DNA from: Gammaproteobacteria bacterium
GTDB taxonomy: Bacteria > Pseudomonadota > Gammaproteobacteria > Arenicellales > Poriferihabitantaceae
NCBI GenBank assembly: GCA_020027415.1
Contig: JAHRAW010000186.1
Location: 1 to 12,030 of the forward strand
Length of the DNA stretch: 12,030 nt
Direction: 5' to 3'
The first letter of the stretch is position 1, and each line of letters begins with the position of its first letter. The position numbers and the translations under genes are program-made. Of the stretch, positions 1 through 8,500 are shown piece after piece. Below the pieces are notes generated by a model. That model was not told where the DNA came from. It did not search any database and worked only from the letters and a program-made list of their open reading frames with translations.

Positions 1-32
1 GGAAGGCCGAAGTTGGGTTGGGTGGTGGTCAT
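1..32 (-). CDS. Possible 5' end of a divergent gene (partial)
   Basis: On the minus strand an ATG at 32-30 opens a frame that stays open to the window edge and reads MTTTQPNFGL. That is a plausible protein N-terminus, and a gene here would be divergent from the AmpG-like gene, sharing the AT-rich spot around 93-100. Only ten codons are visible and no clear Shine-Dalgarno sequence precedes the ATG, so neither the reality of the gene nor a product can be established from this window. Confidence 0.25.
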   Translation of the reverse strand, partial: MTTTQPNFGL

Positions 33-92
33 GCGGCGATACTCGGATGAAAAATGCGCGATAAAAATGCTTCGGTGAAATCAAGTGCAGGC

Positions 93-100
93 ATTATAAT
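93..100. promoter_or_regulatory. Palindromic -10 element, candidate bidirectional promoter
   Basis: The octamer ATTATAAT is a perfect palindrome, so a consensus TATAAT can be read on both strands (95-100 on plus, 98-93 on minus). It lies in an AT-rich island in otherwise GC-rich DNA, between the AmpG-like gene and a possible divergent gene. The matching -35 hexamers are poor on both strands (TCGGTG with 17-base spacing on plus, CGAACA on minus), so this is a -10-only call. A plus-strand start would fall near 107, which argues against translation of the permease from the ATG at 54. Confidence 0.4.
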
Positions 101-107
101 TCATCTA

Positions 108-1817
108 ATGGATTCTGTTCGCTCACCAGTCGTTTCCCGAGCCGCCCGCCGACCTGACTCGAAATGGACATACAAACGGCCCGCATCGCGTGCCGCGAAT
201 GGCGTGGCGCGGTGGTTGGATACGGCGGTTGCCTTGTTGCATCCGCGCGTGGTGACAATGCTGTTTCTCGGGTTTTCCGCCGGCTTGCCGCTGCTGTTAA
301 TATTTTCTTCGCTGTCGCTGTGGCTGCGCGAGGCGGGGGTGGAGCGGGCGGTGGTCACGCTGTTTAGTTGGGCGGCGTTGGGCTACTCGTTTAAGTTTGT
401 GTGGGCGCCGCTGGTGGATGCGTTGCCGTTGCCGCTGTTGAGCGCGCGCCTCGGCAGACGGCGCGGTTGGCTGTTGTTGGCGCAGTTGGCGGTGGCCGGC
501 GCGATGGTCGGTATGGCGTTGCAAGACCCGTTAACCGGGCAGACGGCGTGGCTGGCGTTGTTCGCCGTGATGCTGGGGTTTGCCGCCGCCACGCAGGATA
601 TTGTGATAGACGCCTATCGCATTGAATCGGCCGCGTTTCGCTTGCAGGCGTTGCTGTCGTCGGCGTATATCTGCGGGTATCGGATCGGCATGTTGGTCGG
701 CGGGGCGGGCGCGCTGTTGTTGGCGAGTTACTACGGCTCCACCGCCGAGCATTATGAGTATGTGGCGTGGCGCAACGCGTATTTGTGGATGGCGTTGTGC
801 ATGTTGATCGGCGTTGCCACCACCTTGCTAATCCGCGAACCGGCGGCGCGTAGCGGTGGTGGTGGCGGTGGCGGTGGTGGCAACGGCGCGAATTTACCGC
901 CCGGCGCGCAACTGGGCGCCAATCGGCAAAACCTGCAGTTGGTGCTGCTATTTGCGCTGTCGGTCGCCGCCTTCATTTTGGCGTATGCGTTCACTTCGGC
1001 GACCGCGGAGCATGGCAAATTGGCGGTTTCGCACCTACTCGGCAATCGCGCGTTGGCGGCGGTGGCGGTGGAACTGGCGCGCTTGGCGGTGGCGCTCGGT
1101 TGCGGCGCGGTGGTGGCGGTGGGGATGATACGGCTTGGCTGGGTGGCGGCGGCGGTGATGCAACGCAATTATGTGCAGCCGGTGCAAGATTTTTTCCACC
1201 GCTACGGACGCCGCACCGCGTGGCTGTTGTTACTGCTCATCGGGGTATATCGGATTTCCGATATCGTGTTGGGGGTGATTGCCAATGTGTTTTATCAGGA
1301 TATCGGCTTTACCAAAATAGAAATCGCTGCGGTTTCCAAAACCTATGGCTTGTTGATGGCGCTCATCGGCGGCTTTTTCGGCGGCGCATTGGCGTTTCGC
1401 TATGGCGTGATGCGAATCTTGCTACTCGGCGCATTGCTTGCCGCGTTAACCAATCTGCTGTTTTTGACGCTGAGCGCGGCGGGCAATTCGGTGCCGATGC
1501 TGTATTTAGTCATCAGCGCCGACAACCTCGCGGCCGGGCTGGCGAGCGCGGCGTTTGTCGCGTTCCTGTCGGCGCTGACCAATATCCGCTTCACGGCGGT
1601 GCAATTTGCCATCTTCACTTCGCTGATGACCTTGCTGCCCAAATCGCTCGGCGGCTATTCCGGCGCGATGGTGGACGGCTTGGGTTATCCGCATTTCTTT
1701 GTGCTGACCGCGTGCTTGGGGCTGCCGGTGTTGGCGTTGGTGTGGGTGGCGCGGCGGTGCTTGCCGCTTAATGAAGACGCGGATGATGGTGAGGCTGAGG
1801 CTGCTAATGCGCGGTAG
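108..1817 (+). CDS. ampG: AmpG-like muropeptide permease (MFS)
   Basis: This is a polytopic inner-membrane permease of the AmpG branch of the major facilitator superfamily. AmpG imports anhydromuropeptides from the periplasm for cell-wall recycling and, where ampC is inducible, feeds beta-lactamase induction. Family signatures seen are HPRVVTMLFLGFSAGLPL at about residues 45-62, GYSFKFVWAPLVD (92-104), the TQDIVIDAYRIE segment, and a C-terminal half with SKTYGL and LLPKSLGGYSG. About 14 hydrophobic helices can be read, as in AmpG with its extra central pair. Nine glycines (250-258) form part of the central loop. The start is uncertain. An upstream in-frame ATG at 54 lies in AT-rich DNA that contains the candidate -10 box, and GTG at 204 would give a length nearer the family core; neither these nor 108 has a good Shine-Dalgarno sequence. 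The gene converges with yggT. Family assignment is firm; the substrate is inferred. Confidence 0.88.
   Translation: MDSVRSPVVSRAARRPDSKWTYKRPASRAANGVARWLDTAVALLHPRVVTMLFLGFSAGLPLLLIFSSLSLWLREAGVERAVVTLFSWAALGYSFKFVWAPLVDALPLPLLSARLGRRRGWLLLAQLAVAGAMVGMALQDPLTGQTAWLALFAVMLGFAAATQDIVIDAYRIESAAFRLQALLSSAYICGYRIGMLVGGAGALLLASYYGSTAEHYEYVAWRNAYLWMALCMLIGVATTLLIREPAARSGGGGGGGGGNGANLPPGAQLGANRQNLQLVLLFALSVAAFILAYAFTSATAEHGKLAVSHLLGNRALAAVAVELARLAVALGCGAVVAVGMIRLGWVAAAVMQRNYVQPVQDFFHRYGRRTAWLLLLLIGVYRISDIVLGVIANVFYQDIGFTKIEIAAVSKTYGLLMALIGGFFGGALAFRYGVMRILLLGALLAALTNLLFLTLSAAGNSVPMLYLVISADNLAAGLASAAFVAFLSALTNIRFTAVQFAIFTSLMTLLPKSLGGYSGAMVDGLGYPHFFVLTACLGLPVLALVWVARRCLPLNEDADDGEAEAANAR
855..881 (+). 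repeat. GGY trinucleotide repeat encoding polyglycine
   Basis: Nine consecutive GGT/GGC codons encode a polyglycine run in the central cytoplasmic loop of the AmpG-like permease, just after the basic segment that ends the first half of the transporter. Triplet repeats of this kind can expand or contract by slippage without breaking the frame. Confidence 0.85.
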
Positions 1818-1829
1818 GAAGTTGCTTGG

Positions 1830-1863
1830 CGGCGACGCTGCTTTTGGCGAGGACGCCGTTTTT
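1830..1863 (+). terminator. Candidate intrinsic terminator of the AmpG-like gene
   Basis: CGGCG at 1830-1834 pairs with CGCCG at 1854-1858. A second helix CGC/GCG (1836-1838 with 1847-1849) forms across a small internal loop, and TTTTT follows at 1859-1863. It starts 13 bases after the permease stop codon, in the gap between convergent genes. On the minus strand the hairpin is not followed by a T run, so it would serve only the plus strand. The stem is short and interrupted. Confidence 0.4.
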
Positions 1864-1876
1864 AGCGCAAACTCCC

Positions 1877-2446
1877 TTACAACAAACTTACGCCCCAATC
1901 GGCTAACGGCGACAGCAACAACTGCTGCACCAGTCGCAGGCTCAGAAAAGTCAAAATCGGCGACAAATCCAGCCCGCCCAACGGCGGCAGCAAGCGGCGA
2001 AACGGCGCCAACACCGGCTCACTCAGGCTAACCACGACGCGCGCCGCCGGATGATACGAATGCGGCGCCACCCAGCTGAGCACCACGCGTATTAGCACCG
2101 CGAACAGGAACACCCACAGCACCGTGTCCAAACTATTGGCGAGGCTTAAAATCAGCAAGCCGTGCCACCGCAGCGGCGCACCGATTAACAGCAACGGCGC
2201 CGCCAATTTGAGCATCCCCAACAACACGATGAGCGCGACTGCGGCGAGATCCACGCCGCGCCAAGCGGGGATGAATTTCCACAGCACGCGCAACGGCGGG
2301 TTGGTGATGAGCACGAGCATTTGCACCACCGGATTGCGCAACTCGGCGCGCAATAAGTGCAGTAAAAAGCGCAAAATCACCGCCACTAAGTACAAGCCGA
2401 GCATCGTTTGCACGGCGGATATGAGCGCTGGTTGGAAATAGGACAT
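1877..2446 (-). CDS. yggT: YggT family inner-membrane protein
   Basis: A 189-residue membrane protein with two YGGT repeats, the usual length and architecture of the proteobacterial family. Hydrophobic segments lie at about residues 8-31, 64-90, 96-127 and 158-178. The repeat signature NPxxxxLxxxxPP followed by a basic residue appears at about 38-60, and its second copy, EPVLAPFRRLLPP, at 143-155. The molecular role is poorly defined; family members have been linked to osmotic tolerance and, in other lineages, to cell division or chloroplast and thylakoid biogenesis. It is the last gene of the yggS-proC-yggT operon. Its ATG directly follows the proC stop codon with no gap, and no strong Shine-Dalgarno sequence is visible, so translation is probably coupled to proC. 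Confidence 0.9.
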   Translation of the reverse strand: MSYFQPALISAVQTMLGLYLVAVILRFLLHLLRAELRNPVVQMLVLITNPPLRVLWKFIPAWRGVDLAAVALIVLLGMLKLAAPLLLIGAPLRWHGLLILSLANSLDTVLWVFLFAVLIRVVLSWVAPHSYHPAARVVVSLSEPVLAPFRRLLPPLGGLDLSPILTFLSLRLVQQLLLSPLADWGVSLL

Positions 2447-3331
2447 TTAGCAATCCGAGTCGGGGCGGCGGTTAGCAGTGGGGTTGGCGGGCGCGAGGTC
2501 GGGCGCGGCGGCGAGTTGGTCGGCGAGTTGCCGGGAACGGGTGATCGCGGCGGCGATGCCTTGTTGTATCGCATTGTCCAAGCCGAGCGCCGCCATTTTG
2601 CTCAGCGCCGCTTCGGTGGTGCCGCCCGGCGAGGTGACTTGGGCGCGCAATTCGGCGGCGGTGTGCGAACTATGCTGCGCGAGGCGGGCGGCGCCGGCTG
2701 CGGTTTGCACCGCCAACAACTGCGCGTGCGCGGGGTCAAGCCCGTGCTGCGTGGCGCCGGCGACCAGTTGCTCCATCAGGTTGAAAAAATACGCGGGACC
2801 GCTGCCGGAGATTGCGGTGACCACATCCAACAGCGATTCGGCTGGCAACCAGAGCGTCTCGCCGACCGATTGCATAACCCGCTGCGCCAGTTTGCGCTGT
2901 TTTTCCGGCACCGTGGCGGGCGCGAATAACGCCGAAATGCCGGCGTTGACTAACGCCGGAGTGTTGGGCATGGCGCGCACCATATCCAACGACCCGCCCG
3001 CCCAGCGCAACACCTCGGCGCAACGCACGCCGGCCGCAATGGAAATCAGCAACGGCTGGTGTTGTTGCGCGCGCGCGGCGATGGAGGCGACCGCTTGTTG
3101 CATGCGCTGCGGTTTTACTGCGAACACGATGATTTGACTGCGCGCAACGCCGGCTTGGTTGTCGTCAAAACAGCGGATGCCGAATTGCTGCGCTAATTGC
3201 TGGCGTTGGGCCGGTTGCGGGTCGCAAGCGCACAAATCATCGGCGCGCCACCCGCAATGCAACAGCCCGCCGAGCATGCTACGCGCCATGTTGCCGCCGC
3301 CGATAAAAGCCAGAGTTGTGGATGCGCGCAT
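2447..3331 (-). CDS. proC: Pyrroline-5-carboxylate reductase
   Basis: Catalyses the last step of proline synthesis, the NAD(P)H-dependent reduction of 1-pyrroline-5-carboxylate to proline in the cytoplasm. The 294-residue product has the N-terminal Rossmann motif FIGGGNMA (9-16), AVKP (71-74), MPNTP (121-125), and the C-terminal dimerisation and substrate domain with SGSGPAYFF (175-183) and SPGGTTE (234-240). The length is slightly above the usual 270 or so because of an Ala/Pro-rich tail after about residue 272. I start at the ATG at 3331; a TTG two codons upstream (3337) is the only nearby alternative, and neither has a clear ribosome-binding site. It lies 56 bases after yggS, and its stop codon abuts the yggT start. 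Confidence 0.95.
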   Translation of the reverse strand: MRASTTLAFIGGGNMARSMLGGLLHCGWRADDLCACDPQPAQRQQLAQQFGIRCFDDNQAGVARSQIIVFAVKPQRMQQAVASIAARAQQHQPLLISIAAGVRCAEVLRWAGGSLDMVRAMPNTPALVNAGISALFAPATVPEKQRKLAQRVMQSVGETLWLPAESLLDVVTAISGSGPAYFFNLMEQLVAGATQHGLDPAHAQLLAVQTAAGAARLAQHSSHTAAELRAQVTSPGGTTEAALSKMAALGLDNAIQQGIAAAITRSRQLADQLAAAPDLAPANPTANRRPDSDC

Positions 3332-3387
3332 GGGCAATAGTTAGGCGTGGCAAGCGAACAGAAAAATAAATCACCAAGCCGAGCATG

Positions 3388-4194
3388 TTACCGCGAACGC
3401 GCGGCGGGCATGGGTGGTTTTGGCGGGCGCGGACCGAAAATCGCGGTGCCGATGCGCAGCATAGTGGCGCCTTCGGCAAGCGCGGCTTCCATATCGCCGC
3501 TCATGCCCATGGAAAGATGCTCAAGGTTGCCGTGCGGCGCGTTGCTCGCCGCGTTTAAGGTATCGCGCAATTCTCGCCCGCGGCGAAACACCGCGCGTTG
3601 TTTTTGCAAGTCTGGTTGCGGTTTCGGGATCATCATCAAACCACGCAGGCGGAGGTTGGGTAGCGCGCGGAGCGCGGCGGCGAGCGGCGGCAGTTCCGCA
3701 GCGGACACGCCGGATTTGCTTGGTTCGCCGTCCAAGTTGAGTTGAATCAGCACATTGAGCGGCGCGCGCTTCTGCAAGCTGGCGGCGCGCGCTTGATTGA
3801 GTTTGTCGGCGATTTCAATTCTATCAATGGTATGCACCCAATCAAAGTGCTGCGCGATGAACGCGCATTTGCGGCTTTGAATATGCCCGATGAAGTGCCA
3901 GCACAATTGGGGGTCGGGCGAGTCGGATGAACCGCGCGCGCCGGGTGCGGCGGCGAACCACTCGGCAACCTGCTTGATCTTCTCGCGGCTTTCCTGCGCA
4001 TAGTTTTCGCCGAAGTCGCGGTGTCCCAAGCGCGCCAACTTGACCACCGCGTTGGCCGGGTGTTGTTTGCTCACCGCAATCAAGCGCACCGCCGGCGCAG
4101 GTTGTTGTTGCTGTTGCTGAGCGGTTGCGCTCAAATCGCTGAGGCGCGCGATTCGCTGTTTGAGGTCGCGGTAAGTATTTTCCAGCGCGGGCAT
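3388..4194 (-). CDS. yggS: YggS/PLPBP pyridoxal phosphate homeostasis protein
   Basis: A single-domain TIM-barrel protein that binds pyridoxal 5'-phosphate without known enzymatic activity. In the family it keeps vitamin B6 and amino-acid pools balanced, and its loss disturbs PLP-dependent and branched-chain amino-acid metabolism. The PLP lysine is in AVSK (K43). The segments FGENYAQE (61-68) and WHFIGHIQSRK (99-109), and the phosphate-loop-type SMGMSGDMEAAL near the C-terminus, are typical. At 268 residues it is a little longer than the usual 230 or so: there is a six-glutamine run (26-31), an insertion of about a dozen residues after 80, and a proline-rich tail. I start at ATG 4194; a TTG five codons upstream (4209) is less likely. 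It is the first gene of the operon with proC and yggT and is divergent from argC. Confidence 0.93.
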   Translation of the reverse strand: MPALENTYRDLKQRIARLSDLSATAQQQQQQPAPAVRLIAVSKQHPANAVVKLARLGHRDFGENYAQESREKIKQVAEWFAAAPGARGSSDSPDPQLCWHFIGHIQSRKCAFIAQHFDWVHTIDRIEIADKLNQARAASLQKRAPLNVLIQLNLDGEPSKSGVSAAELPPLAAALRALPNLRLRGLMMIPKPQPDLQKQRAVFRRGRELRDTLNAASNAPHGNLEHLSMGMSGDMEAALAEGATMLRIGTAIFGPRPPKPPMPAARSR

Positions 4195-4212
4195 GGTGAT
4201 TGGATACAATAG

Positions 4213-4223
4213 GAATATAATTC
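4213..4223. promoter_or_regulatory. AT-rich promoter-like spot with GAAT/ATTC inverted repeat
   Basis: In the yggS-argC divergent region the plus strand carries a perfect TATAAT at 4216-4221 and the minus strand a TATATT at 4219-4214. Both are embedded in the inverted repeat GAAT-ATA-ATTC (4213-4223). The -35 matches are weak on both strands (TGGTGA on plus). A plus-strand start near 4228 would give argC a leader of roughly 150 bases containing the tandem repeat at 4294-4327. This is a candidate promoter or operator position only. Confidence 0.35.
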
Positions 4224-4293
4224 AAACTTTGCTGGTTTGCTTGGCTTGGCGGCGCGCAGCGTAATTAAGTGGATTGTAACCGCAATCGGCAAA

Positions 4294-4327
4294 CTCCATC
4301 GCAAATCCATCTCCATCGCAAATCCAT
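4294..4327. repeat. Perfect 17-base tandem direct repeat upstream of argC
   Basis: The unit CTCCATCGCAAATCCAT occurs twice head to tail with no mismatch (4294-4310 and 4311-4327), 47 bases before the argC ATG. The unit itself contains two CCAT motifs. A shorter repeat, GGATTGYAACC, flanks it on both sides (about 4271-4281 and 4350-4360). The function is unknown; it could be a slippage duplication or paired binding sites. Confidence 0.9.
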
Positions 4328-4374
4328 CGTAGCATCTTCGCGCGCAAACGGATTGCAACCACCCACCGCCCACC

Positions 4375-5442
4375 ATGAGCCAGCCACAAAAACCACCGAC
4401 CGCAACGCCGATTCAGGCGGGCATCCTCGGCGGCAGCGGCTATACCGGCGTGGAACTGCTGCGGTTGTTGGCGCGTCATCCGCGCGCCGAGCCGGTCTGC
4501 ATTACTTCGCGCGCGCACCTCGGGCAACCGGTTGCGGATACTTTTCCATCGTTGCGCGGGGTGTTGGATTTGCGCTTCACGGAGCCGGAAAAATCCATGC
4601 TGACGCAGTGCGATGTGGTGTTCTGCGCCGCCCCCAACGGCATCGCCATGACGCATGCCGAGCGATTGTTGGCGGCAGCGGTGAAAGTGATTGATTTGTC
4701 GGCGGATTTTCGGTTGCAAGATGCGCGGCTGTGGGAGCAATGGTATGGGCAGCGGCATGCTTGCCCGCAGTTGTTACCGCACGCAGTGTATGGGTTGCCG
4801 GAAATCAATCGGCAAGCCATTCGCCATGCCCGTCTGGTCGCCAATCCGGGCTGCTATCCGACCGCGGTGCAACTCGGCTATCTGCCGCTGCTGGAAAATG
4901 GCTTGCTGAATCTGGGGACGACGCTGATTGCCGATGTCAAATCCGGGGTTTCCGGCGCCGGTCGGCAAGCCAGCCTCCAAACCGCCGTTGCCGAGATGGC
5001 GGACTCCTTCAAAGCCTATGCGGTGTCCGGGCATCGGCATCAGCCGGAAATCCAGCAACAACTGCAACAACTGGCCGGACAACCGCTCAAGTTGGTGTTC
5101 ACCCCCCACTTGTTGCCGACCGTGCGCGGCATTCACGCCACCTTATACGGTGCTTTGCAAGCCGGCGAAGTGGATTTGCAGGCTTTATATCAGCAGCGCT
5201 TCGCCGCCGAGCCGTTCGTGGAGGTGTTGCCGGCCGGCTCGCATCCCGATACGCGCAACGTGCGCGGCGCCAATACTTGCCAACTGGCGGTGCATCGCCC
5301 GCAAGACGGCGATACGGTGGTGGTGTTGGCGGTGGAAGACAACTTGGTTAAGGGCGCCGCCGGGCAAGCCATTCAGAATATGAACTTGATGTTTGATTTG
5401 CCGGAAACCGCCGGGCTGGACAGCGTGGCGTTGATTCCTTGA
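4375..5442 (+). CDS. argC: N-acetyl-gamma-glutamyl-phosphate reductase
   Basis: Catalyses the third step of arginine synthesis, NADPH-dependent reduction of N-acetylglutamyl phosphate to N-acetylglutamate semialdehyde in the cytoplasm. The 355-residue protein shows the nucleotide-binding loop GGSGYTG (19-25), the active-site cysteine C160 in NPGCYPT, SGVSGAGR, the conserved histidines of GHRHQPE (H220, H222) and the HLLPTVRGI segment. The length fits the type 1 AGPR subfamily of about 340-350. The chosen ATG gives a short Thr/Pro-rich extension before the Rossmann strand; no purine-rich ribosome-binding site precedes it. No other arg gene lies within the window. It is divergent from yggS, and the AsmA-family gene follows after 88 bases on the same strand. 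Confidence 0.96.
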   Translation: MSQPQKPPTATPIQAGILGGSGYTGVELLRLLARHPRAEPVCITSRAHLGQPVADTFPSLRGVLDLRFTEPEKSMLTQCDVVFCAAPNGIAMTHAERLLAAAVKVIDLSADFRLQDARLWEQWYGQRHACPQLLPHAVYGLPEINRQAIRHARLVANPGCYPTAVQLGYLPLLENGLLNLGTTLIADVKSGVSGAGRQASLQTAVAEMADSFKAYAVSGHRHQPEIQQQLQQLAGQPLKLVFTPHLLPTVRGIHATLYGALQAGEVDLQALYQQRFAAEPFVEVLPAGSHPDTRNVRGANTCQLAVHRPQDGDTVVVLAVEDNLVKGAAGQAIQNMNLMFDLPETAGLDSVALIP

Positions 5443-5530
5443 ACAGCGGCGGGGCGGGGCTGGGGCTGAGGTTGGGCATGGCGTCGGCGCATGATGGTTG
5501 TCGCGTGGCGAAATCGCCGCCGGCGCACCG

Positions 5531-8500
5531 ATGAAAATGAAAACCGGGCTGAAATGGAGTCTGGCGGGGGCGGCGTTGTTGCTCGCCGTGCCGCTGGCGT
5601 GGGTTGCTTGGATTGGACAGGATGGCTACAAGCAATGGCTTCAGCAAGCGGTTGAAGCGCGCAGCGGGCGCAGCCTGCGCGTGCAGGGCGAGTTGTATTT
5701 GGCGTTGGCGGACGGGCTGCGCGTTTATGCGGAGGCGGTGCGCTACGCCAATGCCCCGAGCAGCCCACTGGAATGGACTTTGGAAGTGGAGCGGGTCGGG
5801 TTTTCCATTTCCCCGTGGGCCTTGTTGCGCGGCAAACTGCGCTTGGTGGAGGTGGAGTTGGCAACGCCCCGCCTACGGGTGCAGCAAAATAAGTCGCGCG
5901 CAAGTTCGTTGCCGCCGCCGCCAACGCCGCGCCCGTTCCCCAAGTGGTTGGAAATACCAAGTGCGCAAATTGTAGGCGGCGAAATCACCGCGCTTACGCT
6001 CGATCGCCGCTGGGATATTCGCATTCACCGCGCCCGCGCCACCAATGACGCGCCGAATCAGCCGATTGCGCTCACTGGGCGCGGGGAGATTGAGCAAATC
6101 CCGATTACCGCCACTGCTACCGTTGGCAGTCTGCAAACCTTATTTTCCTTTCAGCCGTCCAATCTGAGCCTGGAGGCGAGCGTGGGGGCGGCGGACAATC
6201 GCGTGCGCGCCACCGGCGCCGCCGAAGATTTACTGCGCTGGCGCGGGCTTGATTTGCAACTTGATTTTGAGGTCGCGCAACTGCCGACCTTATCGGCTTT
6301 GGTAGCGGCTGATTTGCCGGAATTTAACAACCTGCACGGGCGCGCGCGCTTTTATCAGCCGCAAAAGTTCTACACCATGCAATTGCAAGCGATTGAATTG
6401 CAAGCCGACGGCATGGGGCTCGGCGGTGCGCATTTGCAAGGCGCGCTCAGCGCCGGCGGGGCAATTCCCGGGCTGTATCAATTCCAAGATGTGCACCTCA
6501 ACTTTTCGGCGGATGGCGAGATCTATCCCCAACTCTTCCGCTTGCCGCCGTTGCGCGCCAGTTTGCAGGGCAAGGTAGTCGGTGCATGGCACGAACTGGA
6601 TGTAATCGTGGCGCGCGCGCATATCCAAAACCAAGCCATATCGTTGCGCACCGCCGGCAAAATTACGCGCCTAAAAGACCGCTGGCGCGACAGTTTGCCG
6701 CTGTCGGCGTCCCTGCGCCTCAACGATGCGGATACGAGTCAATGGCGCAACCTGCCAAGCGAGGCGCGCGCGCAACGCAACCAGCGCGCCGCTGCCACGG
6801 CCACTGCCGAATTGGTGCGCACGCCACAAGCCTGGCACTTGCGCAATATAAAACTGCGCTTGCAGCACGCCGGCTTGAGCCTGCAAGCGAACGGAGCGAT
6901 GGACCACCTCGGCGAGGCGCTGCGTGCCGATATGCAGGTGCGCATGAAACTCGCGGCGGCGGCGGCGCAGCCATGGCGCGCTGCGATGCAAGCGGACTCA
7001 GCGCGGGCGTTGGTGGAAGACTTGTTGCCGTTGCAAGCGAGCGCCACGCTGCAGTCCTCGGCATTCGCCCAGTGGAACCTTCGCGACTTCAAAATTGAGT
7101 CGTTGGCGAGCGGCATGGATATGGTGGTGCGCGGGCAAGTCAATCAATTCGCCCCGTTGCAATTTCATCTGCGCGGCAGCAGTCAGCGCTTCAATGTTGC
7201 CAATCTCGCTTTGCCGTGGGGCGGCGCGTTGCCCGCCGGCGAGGTGGATTTCAGCGTGCAGGTGGCGGCGAAAAACGGCGCGTTCAGCCTAGAGAATCTC
7301 AGCCTAGAGAATCTCAGCGTAACCATTGATTCGCCGGCGGTGAAACTCAATTTGCACGGCGCGATCGAAAGCCTCAGCCCGCTGCAAAGCAGCCACTTGG
7401 AATTGGAGTTTGCGGCAAACACGGTCGCCGATTTGGGGCTCTTAAGCACCGCGTGGTTTCATCCCGACCGCGCGATTGCCGGCAACATTCGCCTGCGCAC
7501 CGCCGCGCATCGCATTCACTCCACCGCGCGCTTGCAAATCGGCGCCAGCGATGTGCGCGGCAGCGTGCAATGGAATCGGCCGCACGACCGCCAAGCGCGC
7601 GCCCAAGTGCAAGCCGAATTGGTTGCCGATAATGTTGAGCTCCACGAACTACTCGCGCCGCGCGCAGGAAAGCCCCGGGTTTTCTCGCCCAAACCGCTGC
7701 GCACCGACTGGCTTCACCAATTCAACGGGCGCATTGATCTGCGCGCCGACCGCATGACCACCAAGCGGCTCAGCCTGCGCGCGGTGGAGGCGCAACTGGT
7801 GGCGCATGAAGGCGTCTTGCAACAAGCCGTCACCGCTCGCATGGGGCAAGGCGATTTGACTATGAATATTACCGTGGATGCCGGTGCGCAGCCGCCGTCC
7901 GCCGAATTCAGCCTGCGCGGAGAGCAATTGGATACCGCCGGGTTGGTGAAATTTCGCCACGACAATCACTTGCATGGCGGCGCGGTGGCGGCGCAAGTTG
8001 ATTTTTCCACGCACGGGCTTTCTATGGCTGAATTTGCCGCCAACGCCAACGGGCGAGCGACGTTGCGATTGGAACAAGCGCGCATGAAAAATCAAACGCT
8101 GAATGTCGTGGGCGGTGATATTTTTTCCAACCTGCGCACGGTGCTGAATCCGTCCACGTCGCTTGGCGAGTATATTAATATTGAATGCGCGTTGGCGCAG
8201 CTTGAGGTCGCGCAAGGCGTTGCCGCCATCCGCGACGGCTTGGTGATTAAAACCGACCGCGTGACGCTGTTTGGCGTCGGTGATATTAACTTTGGCGATG
8301 AAACGTTGCGCATCTTGCTGCTGCCGAAGGCGCGGCAAGGCTTCGGCATCAACTCAGCTTCGTTGGCGCAGATTGTGCGCATTGGCGGCACCCTGTCCGA
8401 GCCGGAAACTGAAATTGACCCCCGCGGCGTGCTGCAGTCCGGGGTTTCCTTGTGGGCGACCGTGTCTTCCGGCGGCTTGTTTTTGCTCGCCCAAGGCTTG

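Noticed and set aside
1100..1771. A 223-codon open frame inside the AmpG-like gene in another plus-strand frame
   Set aside because: It is a shadow of the GC-rich permease gene; the permease frame is intact and carries the family motifs throughout.
4098..4121. Six-glutamine run in YggS as a notable repeat
   Set aside because: Mixed CAA/CAG codons, short, and in a variable segment before the PLP-binding strand; not unusual enough to report as a finding.
4222..4758. A minus-strand open frame spanning the yggS-argC gap and the start of argC
   Set aside because: It overlaps well-supported argC coding sequence, includes the tandem repeat and resembles no known protein.
5507..5518. GGCG-AAAT-CGCC hairpin before the AsmA-family gene as a terminator of argC
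   Set aside because: The stem is only four pairs and is followed by GCCGGCGC, not a T run.
7649..8338. A 229-codon antisense open frame within the AsmA-family gene
   Set aside because: No recognisable domain; His/Arg/Gln-rich composition typical of an antisense shadow of GC-rich coding DNA.
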